From: an uncultured Acidobacteriia bacterium
Lineage (GTDB): Bacteria > Acidobacteriota > Terriglobia > Bryobacterales > Bryobacteraceae
NCBI GenBank assembly: GCA_903875575.1
Contig: CAIQWJ010000024.1
Span: 1 to 64,000 of the forward strand
Direction: 5' to 3'
Length of the DNA: 64,000 bases
Shown: positions 18,800 through 27,356 of the stretch, piece after piece
How positions within the stretch are numbered: position 1 is the stretch's first letter
How the letters are laid out: every line of letters starts with the position of its first letter
Made by a program: the position numbers and the translations under genes
The notes under the pieces: generated by a model
Told to the model about the DNA's origin: nothing
Seen by the model: only the letters and a program-made list of their open reading frames with translations
The model's database searches: none

Positions 18800-21304
18800 A
18801 TGCCGTGCTACGGTTGGATTTTGACGTACTTTACTGCAACAAACCCTAATACTTTGGTTAACATAATCCGCGCGGCTTGTCACGGAAAAACTGCGCGTTT
18901 CGTAAATATTTCCGCACTGTATCTCTGCATCCTTTTATCGGCAGCGTCACCTGAATTCAGCAGAGCGGATCAGAACGAAACGCAGGTGACAGCCGCCGTT
19001 GCGGGCAGTACCGCCACGGGTTCAAAAGAGCAACTGATCGAGCGCCCCGATTTCAGCATCCGCGTTCCCCGCCCCAACGCACCCAAAGACAAGAACGTTG
19101 TTCCCTGGACCGTCGAATGCCTCAGTGCAGAAACCACCGATTGCGCGGACCAGGTCACCGAGGAGAGCGGTGTGTATCACCTGCGAGGCAAAGGCGGAGG
19201 GAAAATCGTTTTCGAACTCCCCAACGCCACCTTCAAAGCGGACTCCGTCGACTTTGACCGCATAACCGGCAATGCCACCGCAATCGGCAACATCTACTAC
19301 CGCGACTACGATCACGACGAAGTCATCTACGCGGAGAGCGCCACCTACAACACCGATACCGAATCCGGCGAGTTCCATCACGTTCGCGGCTATCTGAAAG
19401 CGAAGATCGTGGCCCGGCCCGGCGTTCTCACGTCCAAAGACCCGTTCTATTTCGAAGCCGAGTGGGTGGAGAAAATGCCGGAACGTTATCTTCTTCACGA
19501 TGCCTTCATGACCGATTGTGAAATGCCCAATCCGTGGTGGACCGTTCACAGCGATCTGATCGATTTCATCCCGCACGACCGCGCGGTCACCCGCAACGCC
19601 GTCTATCGCCTGCGTGGCATCCCTGTCTTCTATTTCCCCTACTTCGTCAAGTCGCTCAGGACCGAACCGCGCAAGAGCGGATTTCTCACACCCAACATAG
19701 GTCACAGTTCCACGCGCGGTTTTCTGTTCGGGCTCGGTTACTACCAGACCATCGGCCGATCCATGGACGCCACTTATGTCGTCCAGGATTTTACTTCCCG
19801 CGGCTTCGCCCACCATATCGACTTCAGAGGCAAACCCACGCAGCGTTCCTACTTCAATCTGATTTTCTATGGCGTGAACGACAGAGGCATCCTGCAGAAC
19901 GGCGCGCTGCTTAAAGCCGGCGGCTTCAGTCTGACAGGCAGTGGCAAGATCGAGTTTGGCAAGGGCTGGACGGCCCGTGCCTCCGTTGATTATCTGAGTT
20001 CCTATCTCTTCCACCAGCAGTTCAGCGACTCATTCAACGAAGCGATCTTTTCCGAGACGCACTCGTCCGGCTATCTCGAAAAGCACTTCGGCAATTACGT
20101 TTTCGACGTCTCCGTCGCGCGAACGCAGAATTTCGAAGACACGAAGCCGGGCAATGCCATTACCATCCGCACGTTGCCGCAGGTGGAACTGAACGGGTCG
20201 TTCCAGCAGATTGCCGGCGGCCCCATCCCGCTCTGGTTCTCGCTGCACACGAGTTATGGCCTGTTCCATCGGGTAGAGCCCACCAGCGTTACAGCAGATT
20301 TTTACCAGACAAGCCAGTTCAGCACGCGGGCCGACCTGGAACCCACGCTGACGTCCGTGATCCGGCTCGGCGGCTTTCATATCCTGCCGGAGATCACCGC
20401 CCATGAAACCTTCTACGGACAGAGCCTGGTCGGCGGCACGGTTTCGAGCATCAACATCACACGCTCCGCACCCGAAGCCAAAGTCGATCTCATGTTCCCG
20501 AGCCTGGCCCGTGTCTTCAATCGCAAGACGATCTTCGGCGACAAACTCAAGCACGTGATCGAACCGCGTGTGCGGTATGACTACGTAACCGGTGTCAACA
20601 GTTTTCTAAACACGCTTCTGTTTGATCCGACTGACCTCATCACCAATACGCGGGAAATGGAGTTCGGCCTGACCCAGCGTCTTTATGCCAAACGAGGCGA
20701 TACGGTGAAAGAGATTCTTTCCTGGGACCTGAAACAGAAGTACTACATGGACCCCACTTTCGGCGGCGCGCTGATGCCGGGACAGCGCAACGTTTTGAGT
20801 TCGGCGCTGGATCTCACCGGCTACAGTTTCCTGGACGGCAAGCGCCACGAGTCGCCGGTCGTTTCCACACTCCGCGCGACACCCATTGACGGCCTCACTT
20901 TCTCCTGGCAGGGCGATTTCGATCCTGTTGGTCACCGCATCGTCAACAGCGCTCTTGCAGCCAACCTCAGAATCCACCGTTATTTCGTCAACGCGGGCAG
21001 CGACCAGATCCACCCCAATGCCGATCTGGCGCATCCGACCAACCAGTTCCGCAGCACTTTCGGCTATGGCGACGCCAACCGTAAAGGCCTGAACGCCGCG
21101 TTCTCCATGGTCTATGACTACCGCGCTTCCCTGCTCCAGTACGGCATCGCGCAGGTGACCTACAACACCGGCTGTTGCGGCTTCAGTGTGCAGGTGCGGC
21201 GTCTCGATTTCGGTACCGTGGTGGAAAATCAGTATCTGGCGTCTTTTTCGATCGCCAACGTGGCATCGGTCGGCACGCTGAAGAAACAGGAACGGATTTT
21301 CTAA
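18800..21304 (+). CDS. lptD: LPS-assembly protein LptD
   Basis: About 834-residue outer-membrane beta-barrel that, with LptE, inserts lipopolysaccharide into the outer leaflet. The N-terminal periplasmic OstA-like jellyroll is seen in the stretch with NATFKADSVDFD and GNIYYRDYDHDEVIYAESATY. The conserved LptD core follows (IPVFYFPYF, RKSGFLTPNIG), then a long barrel with aromatic beta strands ending in NVASVGTLKKQERIF. An export signal is visible in ISALYLCILLSAASPEFSRA. I give ATG 18800 as the start, but no Shine-Dalgarno is clear and TTG 18854, nearer the signal segment, is an alternative. Its presence supports an LPS-bearing diderm host. Confidence 0.85.
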   Translation: MPCYGWILTYFTATNPNTLVNIIRAACHGKTARFVNISALYLCILLSAASPEFSRADQNETQVTAAVAGSTATGSKEQLIERPDFSIRVPRPNAPKDKNVVPWTVECLSAETTDCADQVTEESGVYHLRGKGGGKIVFELPNATFKADSVDFDRITGNATAIGNIYYRDYDHDEVIYAESATYNTDTESGEFHHVRGYLKAKIVARPGVLTSKDPFYFEAEWVEKMPERYLLHDAFMTDCEMPNPWWTVHSDLIDFIPHDRAVTRNAVYRLRGIPVFYFPYFVKSLRTEPRKSGFLTPNIGHSSTRGFLFGLGYYQTIGRSMDATYVVQDFTSRGFAHHIDFRGKPTQRSYFNLIFYGVNDRGILQNGALLKAGGFSLTGSGKIEFGKGWTARASVDYLSSYLFHQQFSDSFNEAIFSETHSSGYLEKHFGNYVFDVSVARTQNFEDTKPGNAITIRTLPQVELNGSFQQIAGGPIPLWFSLHTSYGLFHRVEPTSVTADFYQTSQFSTRADLEPTLTSVIRLGGFHILPEITAHETFYGQSLVGGTVSSINITRSAPEAKVDLMFPSLARVFNRKTIFGDKLKHVIEPRVRYDYVTGVNSFLNTLLFDPTDLITNTREMEFGLTQRLYAKRGDTVKEILSWDLKQKYYMDPTFGGALMPGQRNVLSSALDLTGYSFLDGKRHESPVVSTLRATPIDGLTFSWQGDFDPVGHRIVNSALAANLRIHRYFVNAGSDQIHPNADLAHPTNQFRSTFGYGDANRKGLNAAFSMVYDYRASLLQYGIAQVTYNTGCCGFSVQVRRLDFGTVVENQYLASFSIANVASVGTLKKQERIF

Positions 21305-21332
21305 CACCGGGCGGAACGTTTACGATAAGAGA

Positions 21333-22739
21333 ATGCTTCGCCGATGCCTTCTCCTCTTCGCAACATGCTGCCTGTTGATTGCCACCGCCCAACAGGCAAC
21401 AGACGCCGCCATCGCCGCCCGCCATGCCACGGACGCCAACCGGCTGATCGATGCGGCGCTGAAGGACGACGCCGCGCTAAATCGCCTTGAGTATCTTTGT
21501 TACCGAATCGGCAATCGGCTTTCCGGCTCGGCGGCGCTGGAACAGGCGGTCAAGTGGTCAGCGGAGGAAATGACCCGCGCGGGTCTGGCCAACGTCCGCA
21601 CCATACCCGTCAAGGTTCCGCACTGGGTTCGGGGCCGGGAGTCTGCCGTGATGACGGAACCGCTGCAAAAACCGCTCTTCATGCTGGGACTCGGCGGCAG
21701 CGTCGCCACTCCGGTTGGCGGCTTGACTGCGGACGTAGTCGCAGTCAGCAATTACGACGAATTGGAAAAGCTGGGCCGCGACGGCGTGGCGGGCAAGATC
21801 GTTTTGTATGACGCGCCTTTTGTGACTTACGGCGAAACGGTCGCATACCGTTCCACCGGAGCCTCCCGTGCGGCACGCCTCGGTGCCGTGGCCGCGCTGG
21901 TCCGCTCGGTCACGCCGCTCAGCCTGAGGGATCCGCACACGGGCGCTCTGGGCTATATCACGACAGATCCTAAAATTCCCGCAGCAGCGGTTTCCGTGGA
22001 AGACGCCATCTGGCTGCACAAACTCACCATGAGCGGTCAGCGCGTCCGGGGGCATCTTGAAATGGAAGCGCACACCGAGCCTGATGCCGATTCCGCCGAC
22101 GTGATGGGCGAAATCGTCGGCAGCACAAGGCCCGATGAAATCGTCGTCATCGGCGGCCATCTGGATTCCTGGGATGTCGGCCAGGGAGCGCATGACGATG
22201 GCGGCGGCGTGATGGCTGCGCTTGGGGCGGTGGCGCTGATCAAACAGCTTGGACTACACCCGGCACGGACTATCCGCGTGGTCTTCTGGGTGAACGAAGA
22301 GAACGGCACGCGCGGCGGTGCCGCCTACAAGGACTGGGCAGGCGATCAGGTGAGCAAACACGTGGCGGCTATCGAGATGGACGGAGGCGCGGAGAAACCA
22401 GTCGGCTTCGATCTGGCGGTGGGAGCCAGGCGGGCTCGCGGCGCGACCGGCCCACCACCGGCAATACCAGCGGCCCTGAACAGCCGGGCCACCGCGATTG
22501 GCGCGCTGCTGAAGCGGATCGGAGCGGACAGCGTGGTTCCTGGAGATGGCGAGGCCGACATCGGCCCGCTCATGAACGCCGGAGTGCCGGCCCTCGGCCT
22601 GCGTACCGTAATGACGAAGTACTTCGATTACCATCACAGCGAATCGGACACTTTCGATAAGATCGTGCCGGAAGATTTTCGCCGCTGTATGGCCGCCATG
22701 GCGGTCATGAGCTATTCCCTGGCGGATTGGCCTCAATAG
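21333..22739 (+). CDS. Secreted M28-family zinc aminopeptidase/carboxypeptidase
   Basis: 468-residue exported metallopeptidase. A signal peptide (LLLFATCCLLIATAQQ) is followed by a protease-associated (PA) insert around residues 130-230 and the M28 catalytic domain. The di-zinc site is marked by GGHLDSWDVGQGAHDDGGG, with H276 and D278 and then H287-D288-D289, and by the catalytic acidic pair E322-E323 in WVNEENGTRGG. A later histidine-rich YHHSESDTFD motif supplies the last ligand. It probably degrades peptides in the periplasm or outside the cell. The next small gene starts one base after its stop. Confidence 0.88.
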   Translation: MLRRCLLLFATCCLLIATAQQATDAAIAARHATDANRLIDAALKDDAALNRLEYLCYRIGNRLSGSAALEQAVKWSAEEMTRAGLANVRTIPVKVPHWVRGRESAVMTEPLQKPLFMLGLGGSVATPVGGLTADVVAVSNYDELEKLGRDGVAGKIVLYDAPFVTYGETVAYRSTGASRAARLGAVAALVRSVTPLSLRDPHTGALGYITTDPKIPAAAVSVEDAIWLHKLTMSGQRVRGHLEMEAHTEPDADSADVMGEIVGSTRPDEIVVIGGHLDSWDVGQGAHDDGGGVMAALGAVALIKQLGLHPARTIRVVFWVNEENGTRGGAAYKDWAGDQVSKHVAAIEMDGGAEKPVGFDLAVGARRARGATGPPPAIPAALNSRATAIGALLKRIGADSVVPGDGEADIGPLMNAGVPALGLRTVMTKYFDYHHSESDTFDKIVPEDFRRCMAAMAVMSYSLADWPQ

Positions 22740-22740
22740 C

Positions 22741-22893
22741 ATGAACCGTCTGATCCAGGCCATGATCGCCTATGCCGCGTTGTGTGTGGCAGCGTGGTTC
22801 ATGCTGACCGGCACGCCGCGTGTTGCCATCATGATCCTCTTCGGTTATTTCGCCCTGCGCACCGTGATCGCGTATTTCAAACCGCAGGATTGA
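22741..22893 (+). CDS. 50-residue single-pass/two-pass membrane peptide
   Basis: A 51-codon frame from ATG 22741 to TGA 22891-22893 fits exactly between the M28 stop (one-base gap) and the PAP2 start (zero gap). It encodes a hydrophobic peptide starting MNRLIQAMIAYAALCVAAWF, continuing with an ILFGYFALRTVIAYF segment, and ending FKPQD. The tight packing suggests a real translated gene in the operon. No family is recognised. Confidence 0.6.
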   Translation: MNRLIQAMIAYAALCVAAWFMLTGTPRVAIMILFGYFALRTVIAYFKPQD

Positions 22894-23544
22894 ATGAGGA
22901 TCAAGCGGTCCACACTGTCGAACATCACCGCATCGCTGATTCTCAGTCTGCTCTCTGCCATAGTCGCTCTCTGGCTGTTCGTCTGGCTTGCGGAAGAAAT
23001 GCGGGAAGGCGACACCCGCCAGTTCGATACTGCGGTTCGTGCTTTTATTCACTCGTGGTCGTCTCCCCGGCTGACGGGCCTCATGGAATTGTTTACCGCG
23101 ATTGGCTCGGGCCTTTCGGTGACCATCACGACCGCAGTCACAGCCCTCCTGCTCCGGGCCAAAGACCGACGGCGCGAGGCTATCTGGGTGACCCTCGCGG
23201 TGGTCGGCGGCAGTCTGATCATGTGGACACTCAAGCTGAGCTTCCACCGAGAACGCCCGGAGCCATTTTTCGATATGCCGCTGCCGTCGTCGTACAGCTT
23301 CCCCAGTGGCCACGCACTACTGTCGTTTACGTTGTTCGGCGCGATTGCTGCACTGCTCAACGCGCGCCAAAATAACGCCGCCGTGCGCGGCCTGATCTGG
23401 AGCATCGCCGCCGCTCTGGTGGCTGCCATCGGCCTGTCGAGGATCTATCTCGGCGTCCATTATCCGAGCGACGTGGTGGCCGGTTATCTTGGCGCGTTCG
23501 TGTGGATGCTCGGAGTCGGCATAGCAGAGCGAAAATCCCGCTGA
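22894..23544 (+). CDS. PAP2-family membrane phosphatase
   Basis: 216-residue integral membrane phosphatase of the PAP2 superfamily, which dephosphorylates lipid phosphates such as undecaprenyl pyrophosphate or phosphatidic acid. All three catalytic motifs are present: KLSFHRERP (KX6RP, near 114-122), SFPSGHA (PSGH, near 136-142) and SRIYLGVHYPSD (SRX5HX3D, near 181-192). Five or six hydrophobic helices surround them. ATG 22894 directly follows the TGA of the small membrane peptide gene. Confidence 0.9.
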   Translation: MRIKRSTLSNITASLILSLLSAIVALWLFVWLAEEMREGDTRQFDTAVRAFIHSWSSPRLTGLMELFTAIGSGLSVTITTAVTALLLRAKDRRREAIWVTLAVVGGSLIMWTLKLSFHRERPEPFFDMPLPSSYSFPSGHALLSFTLFGAIAALLNARQNNAAVRGLIWSIAAALVAAIGLSRIYLGVHYPSDVVAGYLGAFVWMLGVGIAERKSR

Positions 23545-23545
23545 T

Positions 23546-24199
23546 TCAGGGGCGCAACTGACGGAGGAATTCAGAACCCACCGCCGTCATCTCCGGTGAC
23601 CAGACGTGTCCCGCCTCGAACTCAGTAGCCCGAAAGGGCAGGTTCGCCGTTTGCAACCGCAGCACGTCGCTTTCAAATTTTTCTTTCGTATACCAGTCGT
23701 CTGTCTTCCCGCGAAGGATAGTCACCGCGCCAATTCCCTCCAGTTCCTGTGCCTGGATCTCCGGAGGGATGTCGCCACCTACGGCGATTACACCTGCTGC
23801 GGGAATCCGGCTATGCACCGCTGCGCGATACGCCATCGCCACGCCCTGCGAGAACCCGGCGAACACGGGACCCGGCATGACTTGCCATTCCGAGGCCACG
23901 GTGTCGAGGCATGTCTTAACGTACACGATGTTATCCGCAATCGCCATCTCGCGGTGCAGAGTCGTCATCCAGTTGGCAACCGTCTCGCCTGTCGCGCGGC
24001 GGTAAAACGGATGCAGCCCCTGAATCGAAACACAGAGCCAGCGTCCACCCGCGGCAAGCGCCAGCAGACGTTCCATCTGTATCTCCGCATCCTCGGCATA
24101 TCCGTGGAAGCCAACCAGCATCGGAGCTGGCCCCGGTTCCTCCGGTGCCTCCACAAGATAGCGTCCGTGTACAGTCGCGGACGCGATTCGCTCCATCAT
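23546..24199 (-). CDS. Alpha/beta hydrolase (phospholipase/carboxylesterase-like)
   Basis: 217-residue serine hydrolase. The oxyanion region VGFHGYAED, the nucleophile elbow GFSQG, and a C-terminal AGHVWSPEM segment carrying the catalytic histidine place it with the small carboxylesterase/YpfH-like group. No signal peptide is seen. It is translationally coupled to the upstream alpha/beta hydrolase by a four-base overlap and ends one base from the convergent PAP2 gene. The substrate is unknown. Confidence 0.78.
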   Translation of the reverse strand: MMERIASATVHGRYLVEAPEEPGPAPMLVGFHGYAEDAEIQMERLLALAAGGRWLCVSIQGLHPFYRRATGETVANWMTTLHREMAIADNIVYVKTCLDTVASEWQVMPGPVFAGFSQGVAMAYRAAVHSRIPAAGVIAVGGDIPPEIQAQELEGIGAVTILRGKTDDWYTKEKFESDVLRLQTANLPFRATEFEAGHVWSPEMTAVGSEFLRQLRP

Positions 24200-25029
24200 G
24201 ACGCCCGCCCTGCTTCAGGCGACAGGTGTTCCTTCAACAACGCATTCACGAGACCCGGAGAATGCACCGGCAGCGCGTGGGCAGCATTCGGAATCTCCAC
24301 GAATCGTGCCCCCGGAATGCCTTCCGCCAGCGCACGGCCAGCCCATGGCGGTGCCAACATGTCTTCTGAAGCTGACACCACCAGCGTGCGCACCCCCGCC
24401 AGTTCATCCAAACGCGGCGTGGCGTCGTAGCCGCGCATGGCTGCAAGTTGACCCCGAACAACGGGAGGCTGGTCCGCCAGATCGTGCCCAAACGTCTGCG
24501 CGTAAGTCACCGCTAGTTCAGCCCTGTTGGATCGCGCCAGTATGCCTGCCGGCATCACCATTTCCAGAAACGCGGAACGCCGCTGCGCTCGTGAACCGAC
24601 CATTATCCTTAAGCCCACCCAAATCACCTGACCGGAGAGGCGAACCGGAACCTTGCCATCGGCAAAAGTACATAGCAGTGCAAGACTCAGAATACGGTCC
24701 CGGTGATTCAGGGCGAAATTCAGAGCGATCAGGCCTCCCAGCGAATGTCCGACGATATGCGCCGAATGCCACCCTTCGGCATCCATCAGCGCTTGCACAT
24801 CAGCGGCCATCTGGTCCACGGATAACTGCGGATCCGGCGGCTGGCTGAGACCCATGCCGCGATTGTCAAACGTGAGGCAACGATACCCGGAACTCAACTC
24901 CGACGTTTGCGTCTGCCAGCCGTCGCCCTGTACTCCGGTGCCCTGAATGAAGACCACCGGCGGCCCGTCTCCCCATACGCGGTAGGACAGCGCGCAGCCG
25001 CCGTAATTCAATGTTCGAGACGTGTTCAT
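24196..25029 (-). CDS. Alpha/beta-fold hydrolase
   Basis: 277-residue alpha/beta hydrolase of the epoxide-hydrolase/haloperoxidase-like group. It has a FIQGTG oxyanion strand, the nucleophile elbow GHSLGG, a later acid region with DMLAPP, and a final catalytic histidine in NAAHALPV. The start is taken at ATG 25029 (MNTSRTLNYGG); another in-frame ATG at 25041 would add four residues. It is probably cytoplasmic. It forms a two-gene operon with the downstream esterase-like gene and is divergent from the TfoX-like gene. Confidence 0.8.
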   Translation of the reverse strand: MNTSRTLNYGGCALSYRVWGDGPPVVFIQGTGVQGDGWQTQTSELSSGYRCLTFDNRGMGLSQPPDPQLSVDQMAADVQALMDAEGWHSAHIVGHSLGGLIALNFALNHRDRILSLALLCTFADGKVPVRLSGQVIWVGLRIMVGSRAQRRSAFLEMVMPAGILARSNRAELAVTYAQTFGHDLADQPPVVRGQLAAMRGYDATPRLDELAGVRTLVVSASEDMLAPPWAGRALAEGIPGARFVEIPNAAHALPVHSPGLVNALLKEHLSPEAGRAS

Positions 25030-25085
25030 GGCTCGGACCATTATCGACTGTGCCCTCTTCCCGTTCGTCCGGTATCCTGAAGCGA

Positions 25086-25487
25086 ATGCCCTTCGATTTT
25101 CCTCGTGCAGGCACCCGGCGTAGACAACTGCCGCACGAATTCGTCATCGACGCACTTGCCGCGCTTGAACCCGTCACCCGCGCGATGTTTGGTTGCATAG
25201 CGGTTTACACTGGCCCGAAGATCGTTCTGGCGTTACGGGAGAAGCCTGACGGAAAAGCTGACAACGGCGTCTGGCTGGCCACCACGGAAGAGCACCACGA
25301 AAGCCTGCGGCTGGAATTCCCGCACATGCGTTCCATTCAGGTCTTTGGCAAACCGATCACCGGCTGGCAGATACTCCCTTCCGATGCCCCCGATTTCGAA
25401 GAGTCCGCCCTCCGAGCCTGCGAACTCATCCGGAGTCGCGATCCCCGCATCGGCAAAATCCCCAAGCCTCGCCGCCGCACAGTGTAA
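25086..25487 (+). CDS. Small TfoX-N/YjbR-like protein
   Basis: 133-residue protein starting at ATG 25086 (MPFDFPRAG). The segment TRAMFGCIAVYTGPKIVLAL, then a GVWLAT.EEHHESL region, recalls the TfoX N-terminal/YjbR fold (R.MFGG...Y), a small domain of uncertain biochemical role. The upstream part of the open frame overlaps the divergent promoter region, so I exclude it. The C-terminus is basic (KIPKPRRRTV). The family assignment is tentative. Confidence 0.55.
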   Translation: MPFDFPRAGTRRRQLPHEFVIDALAALEPVTRAMFGCIAVYTGPKIVLALREKPDGKADNGVWLATTEEHHESLRLEFPHMRSIQVFGKPITGWQILPSDAPDFEESALRACELIRSRDPRIGKIPKPRRRTV

Positions 25488-25511
25488 GATTCAAAGTACC
25501 CTCCCACCTCC

Positions 25512-27356
25512 ATGAGTCCGCGCCTCAAAAAGATCCTGGTGATCGCCGCGATCGCCGTCGCCAGCGCCGCCGCCACCGCAGGACTCAGCCAGTTCCGCTT
25601 CTTCGACCTCCTGAGACTGAAAGCCCAGGACGTTCATTTCGTACTCCGCGGCACCCAACCCGTCAACGACATCGTCATCCTCGGCATCGACAACGCCACT
25701 CTGGATCGGCTGCTCAAACCCTCGCTCTACTGGCACGATTACTACGCCGACGCCATGACCGCCGCCGCAGAAGCCGGGGCCAAGGCCTTCGTGCTCGACG
25801 TCACCTTCGCTATCCCGGTGGCCGATTACGAGAAAGACAACCCGCCTCACCTCGACAGTGACCTTGCAGGAGCGTTCCTTCAGGCTTCGCAGACCATGCC
25901 GGTGATCTGCGCCTTCGTCCCGGAAGCCATGGGCGCGCAGCGTGATGCGCTTGGTGCCGTGCCCCTCAACATGGCCGCCGGAACCATGGGGCTGGCTGCT
26001 TTCGCCAACCTGACCGATGATCCCGACGCCTTCGTCCGCACGCAGGTTCTCATTGAGAAGCCGGAGAAGACGGCGGATCCCGCCTCGCCACTCACACGAA
26101 GTATGTCGCTGCTGGCGGCAGAAAAATTCCTGGGAGTGGAAGCTCAGTTCAAAGGCGATCAGCTTTATCTTGGCAATCGACGCCTTCCGGTCAACGAAGA
26201 TCGCCAGTTGACCATCAACTTCGCCGGCCCTCCCGAAACAGTGCCCCGTGTTCCCTTTTATAAATTCCTTGAAGCCGCGCACAACAAAGATCTCGCAACC
26301 CTCAGGAAATGGGTCGGCGGCAAAGTCGTTCTGCTGGGACCGGACAACAGCGGCGACCGCCACAACACGCCTTTCTACACGGTCTTCGCGGGTGATAAAT
26401 ACACAACGCCCGGTGTGGAAGTCCATGCCAACACCCTTCGCACGCTGCTCACAGGGGACTTCCTGCAGCCCGTACCGGAATGGGCGCGCGTGCTGGGCCT
26501 CTTGCTTACCGCGGGCGTGAGCGTCACCATGGCAGCCTCTTTCGCTGTATCCCAGACCGCGCTCTGGTCCCTGCTCGCGCTCCTGATCAGCCTGGGAGCG
26601 ACCCACATCCTTTTCCGCGCCGGCTGGCTGTTCTCCTCGTCCGAAGTCATGATGACCTACGGCTTCGCCCTGCTGGGCGGGGTAGTCTACCGCTTTGCCA
26701 CCGCCGAACGCAAGAGCAGCTTCTTCCGCAGCGCGGTGGCCCTGTTCGTCGGCAAGCAAGTGGCCCAGTCGCTCGACCAATCCAACAAAATCTCCCTGCA
26801 CGGCAAGCGGCAGACCGTCACCATTCTGTTTACCGATATCCGCGGCTTCACCGCTTTCTGCGAATCCAAAGACCCGGCGGTGGTGGTGGATCTGCTCAAT
26901 ACCTACATGCAGACCATGGTCTCGATCATCGTTCAGTACGGCGGCCATGTGAACAAGTTCATCGGCGACGGCATCCTCGCCGTGTTTTCGGACGACGACG
27001 ACCGCGCGAAACCCGGCGACCATGCCTTCCGGGCCGTCCGCTGCGCCACCGACATGGTGATGGCCGAGGCGGGCGACTTCAAGACCGGCGCGGGCATCCA
27101 CTCCGGCGAGGTGGTCATCGGCAACGTCGGTTCATCTGACAAAATGGAGTTTACGGTCCTCGGGGATACGGTCAATCTGGCCTCGCGCCTCGAAAGTCTC
27201 AACAAGGAACAGAAAACAAAGCTGTTATTGAGTGAGGCCACACGTGAAATGTCCGGGGCAGGTATCGACACTATCTATATTGGTCAAGTGCCTGTAAGAG
27301 GAAAGACGGAGCCGATGAAGCTTTACACAGTGAAATCGCTGACGGAGGGCAAATGA
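25512..27356 (+). CDS. CHASE2-domain adenylate cyclase (class III)
   Basis: 614-residue membrane receptor cyclase. An N-terminal helix (about 8-24) is followed by an extracytoplasmic CHASE2 sensor (about 30-320, with the ILGIDNATLDR block), three transmembrane helices (about 325-400), and a class III nucleotide cyclase domain (about 435-595). Metal-binding aspartates are D442 (FTDIRGF) and D486 (IGDGILAVF). Adenine-specifying K544 (DKMEF) and D552 (LGDTVNLASR) indicate ATP rather than GTP as substrate. Its stop overlaps the start of the caspase-like gene by four bases, so cAMP production and that protein are likely expressed together. Confidence 0.9.
   Translation: MSPRLKKILVIAAIAVASAAATAGLSQFRFFDLLRLKAQDVHFVLRGTQPVNDIVILGIDNATLDRLLKPSLYWHDYYADAMTAAAEAGAKAFVLDVTFAIPVADYEKDNPPHLDSDLAGAFLQASQTMPVICAFVPEAMGAQRDALGAVPLNMAAGTMGLAAFANLTDDPDAFVRTQVLIEKPEKTADPASPLTRSMSLLAAEKFLGVEAQFKGDQLYLGNRRLPVNEDRQLTINFAGPPETVPRVPFYKFLEAAHNKDLATLRKWVGGKVVLLGPDNSGDRHNTPFYTVFAGDKYTTPGVEVHANTLRTLLTGDFLQPVPEWARVLGLLLTAGVSVTMAASFAVSQTALWSLLALLISLGATHILFRAGWLFSSSEVMMTYGFALLGGVVYRFATAERKSSFFRSAVALFVGKQVAQSLDQSNKISLHGKRQTVTILFTDIRGFTAFCESKDPAVVVDLLNTYMQTMVSIIVQYGGHVNKFIGDGILAVFSDDDDRAKPGDHAFRAVRCATDMVMAEAGDFKTGAGIHSGEVVIGNVGSSDKMEFTVLGDTVNLASRLESLNKEQKTKLLLSEATREMSGAGIDTIYIGQVPVRGKTEPMKLYTVKSLTEGK

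Noticed and set aside
25491-27101. 536-codon open frame on the minus strand
   Set aside because: Antisense to the adenylate cyclase, whose motifs are complete on the plus strand.
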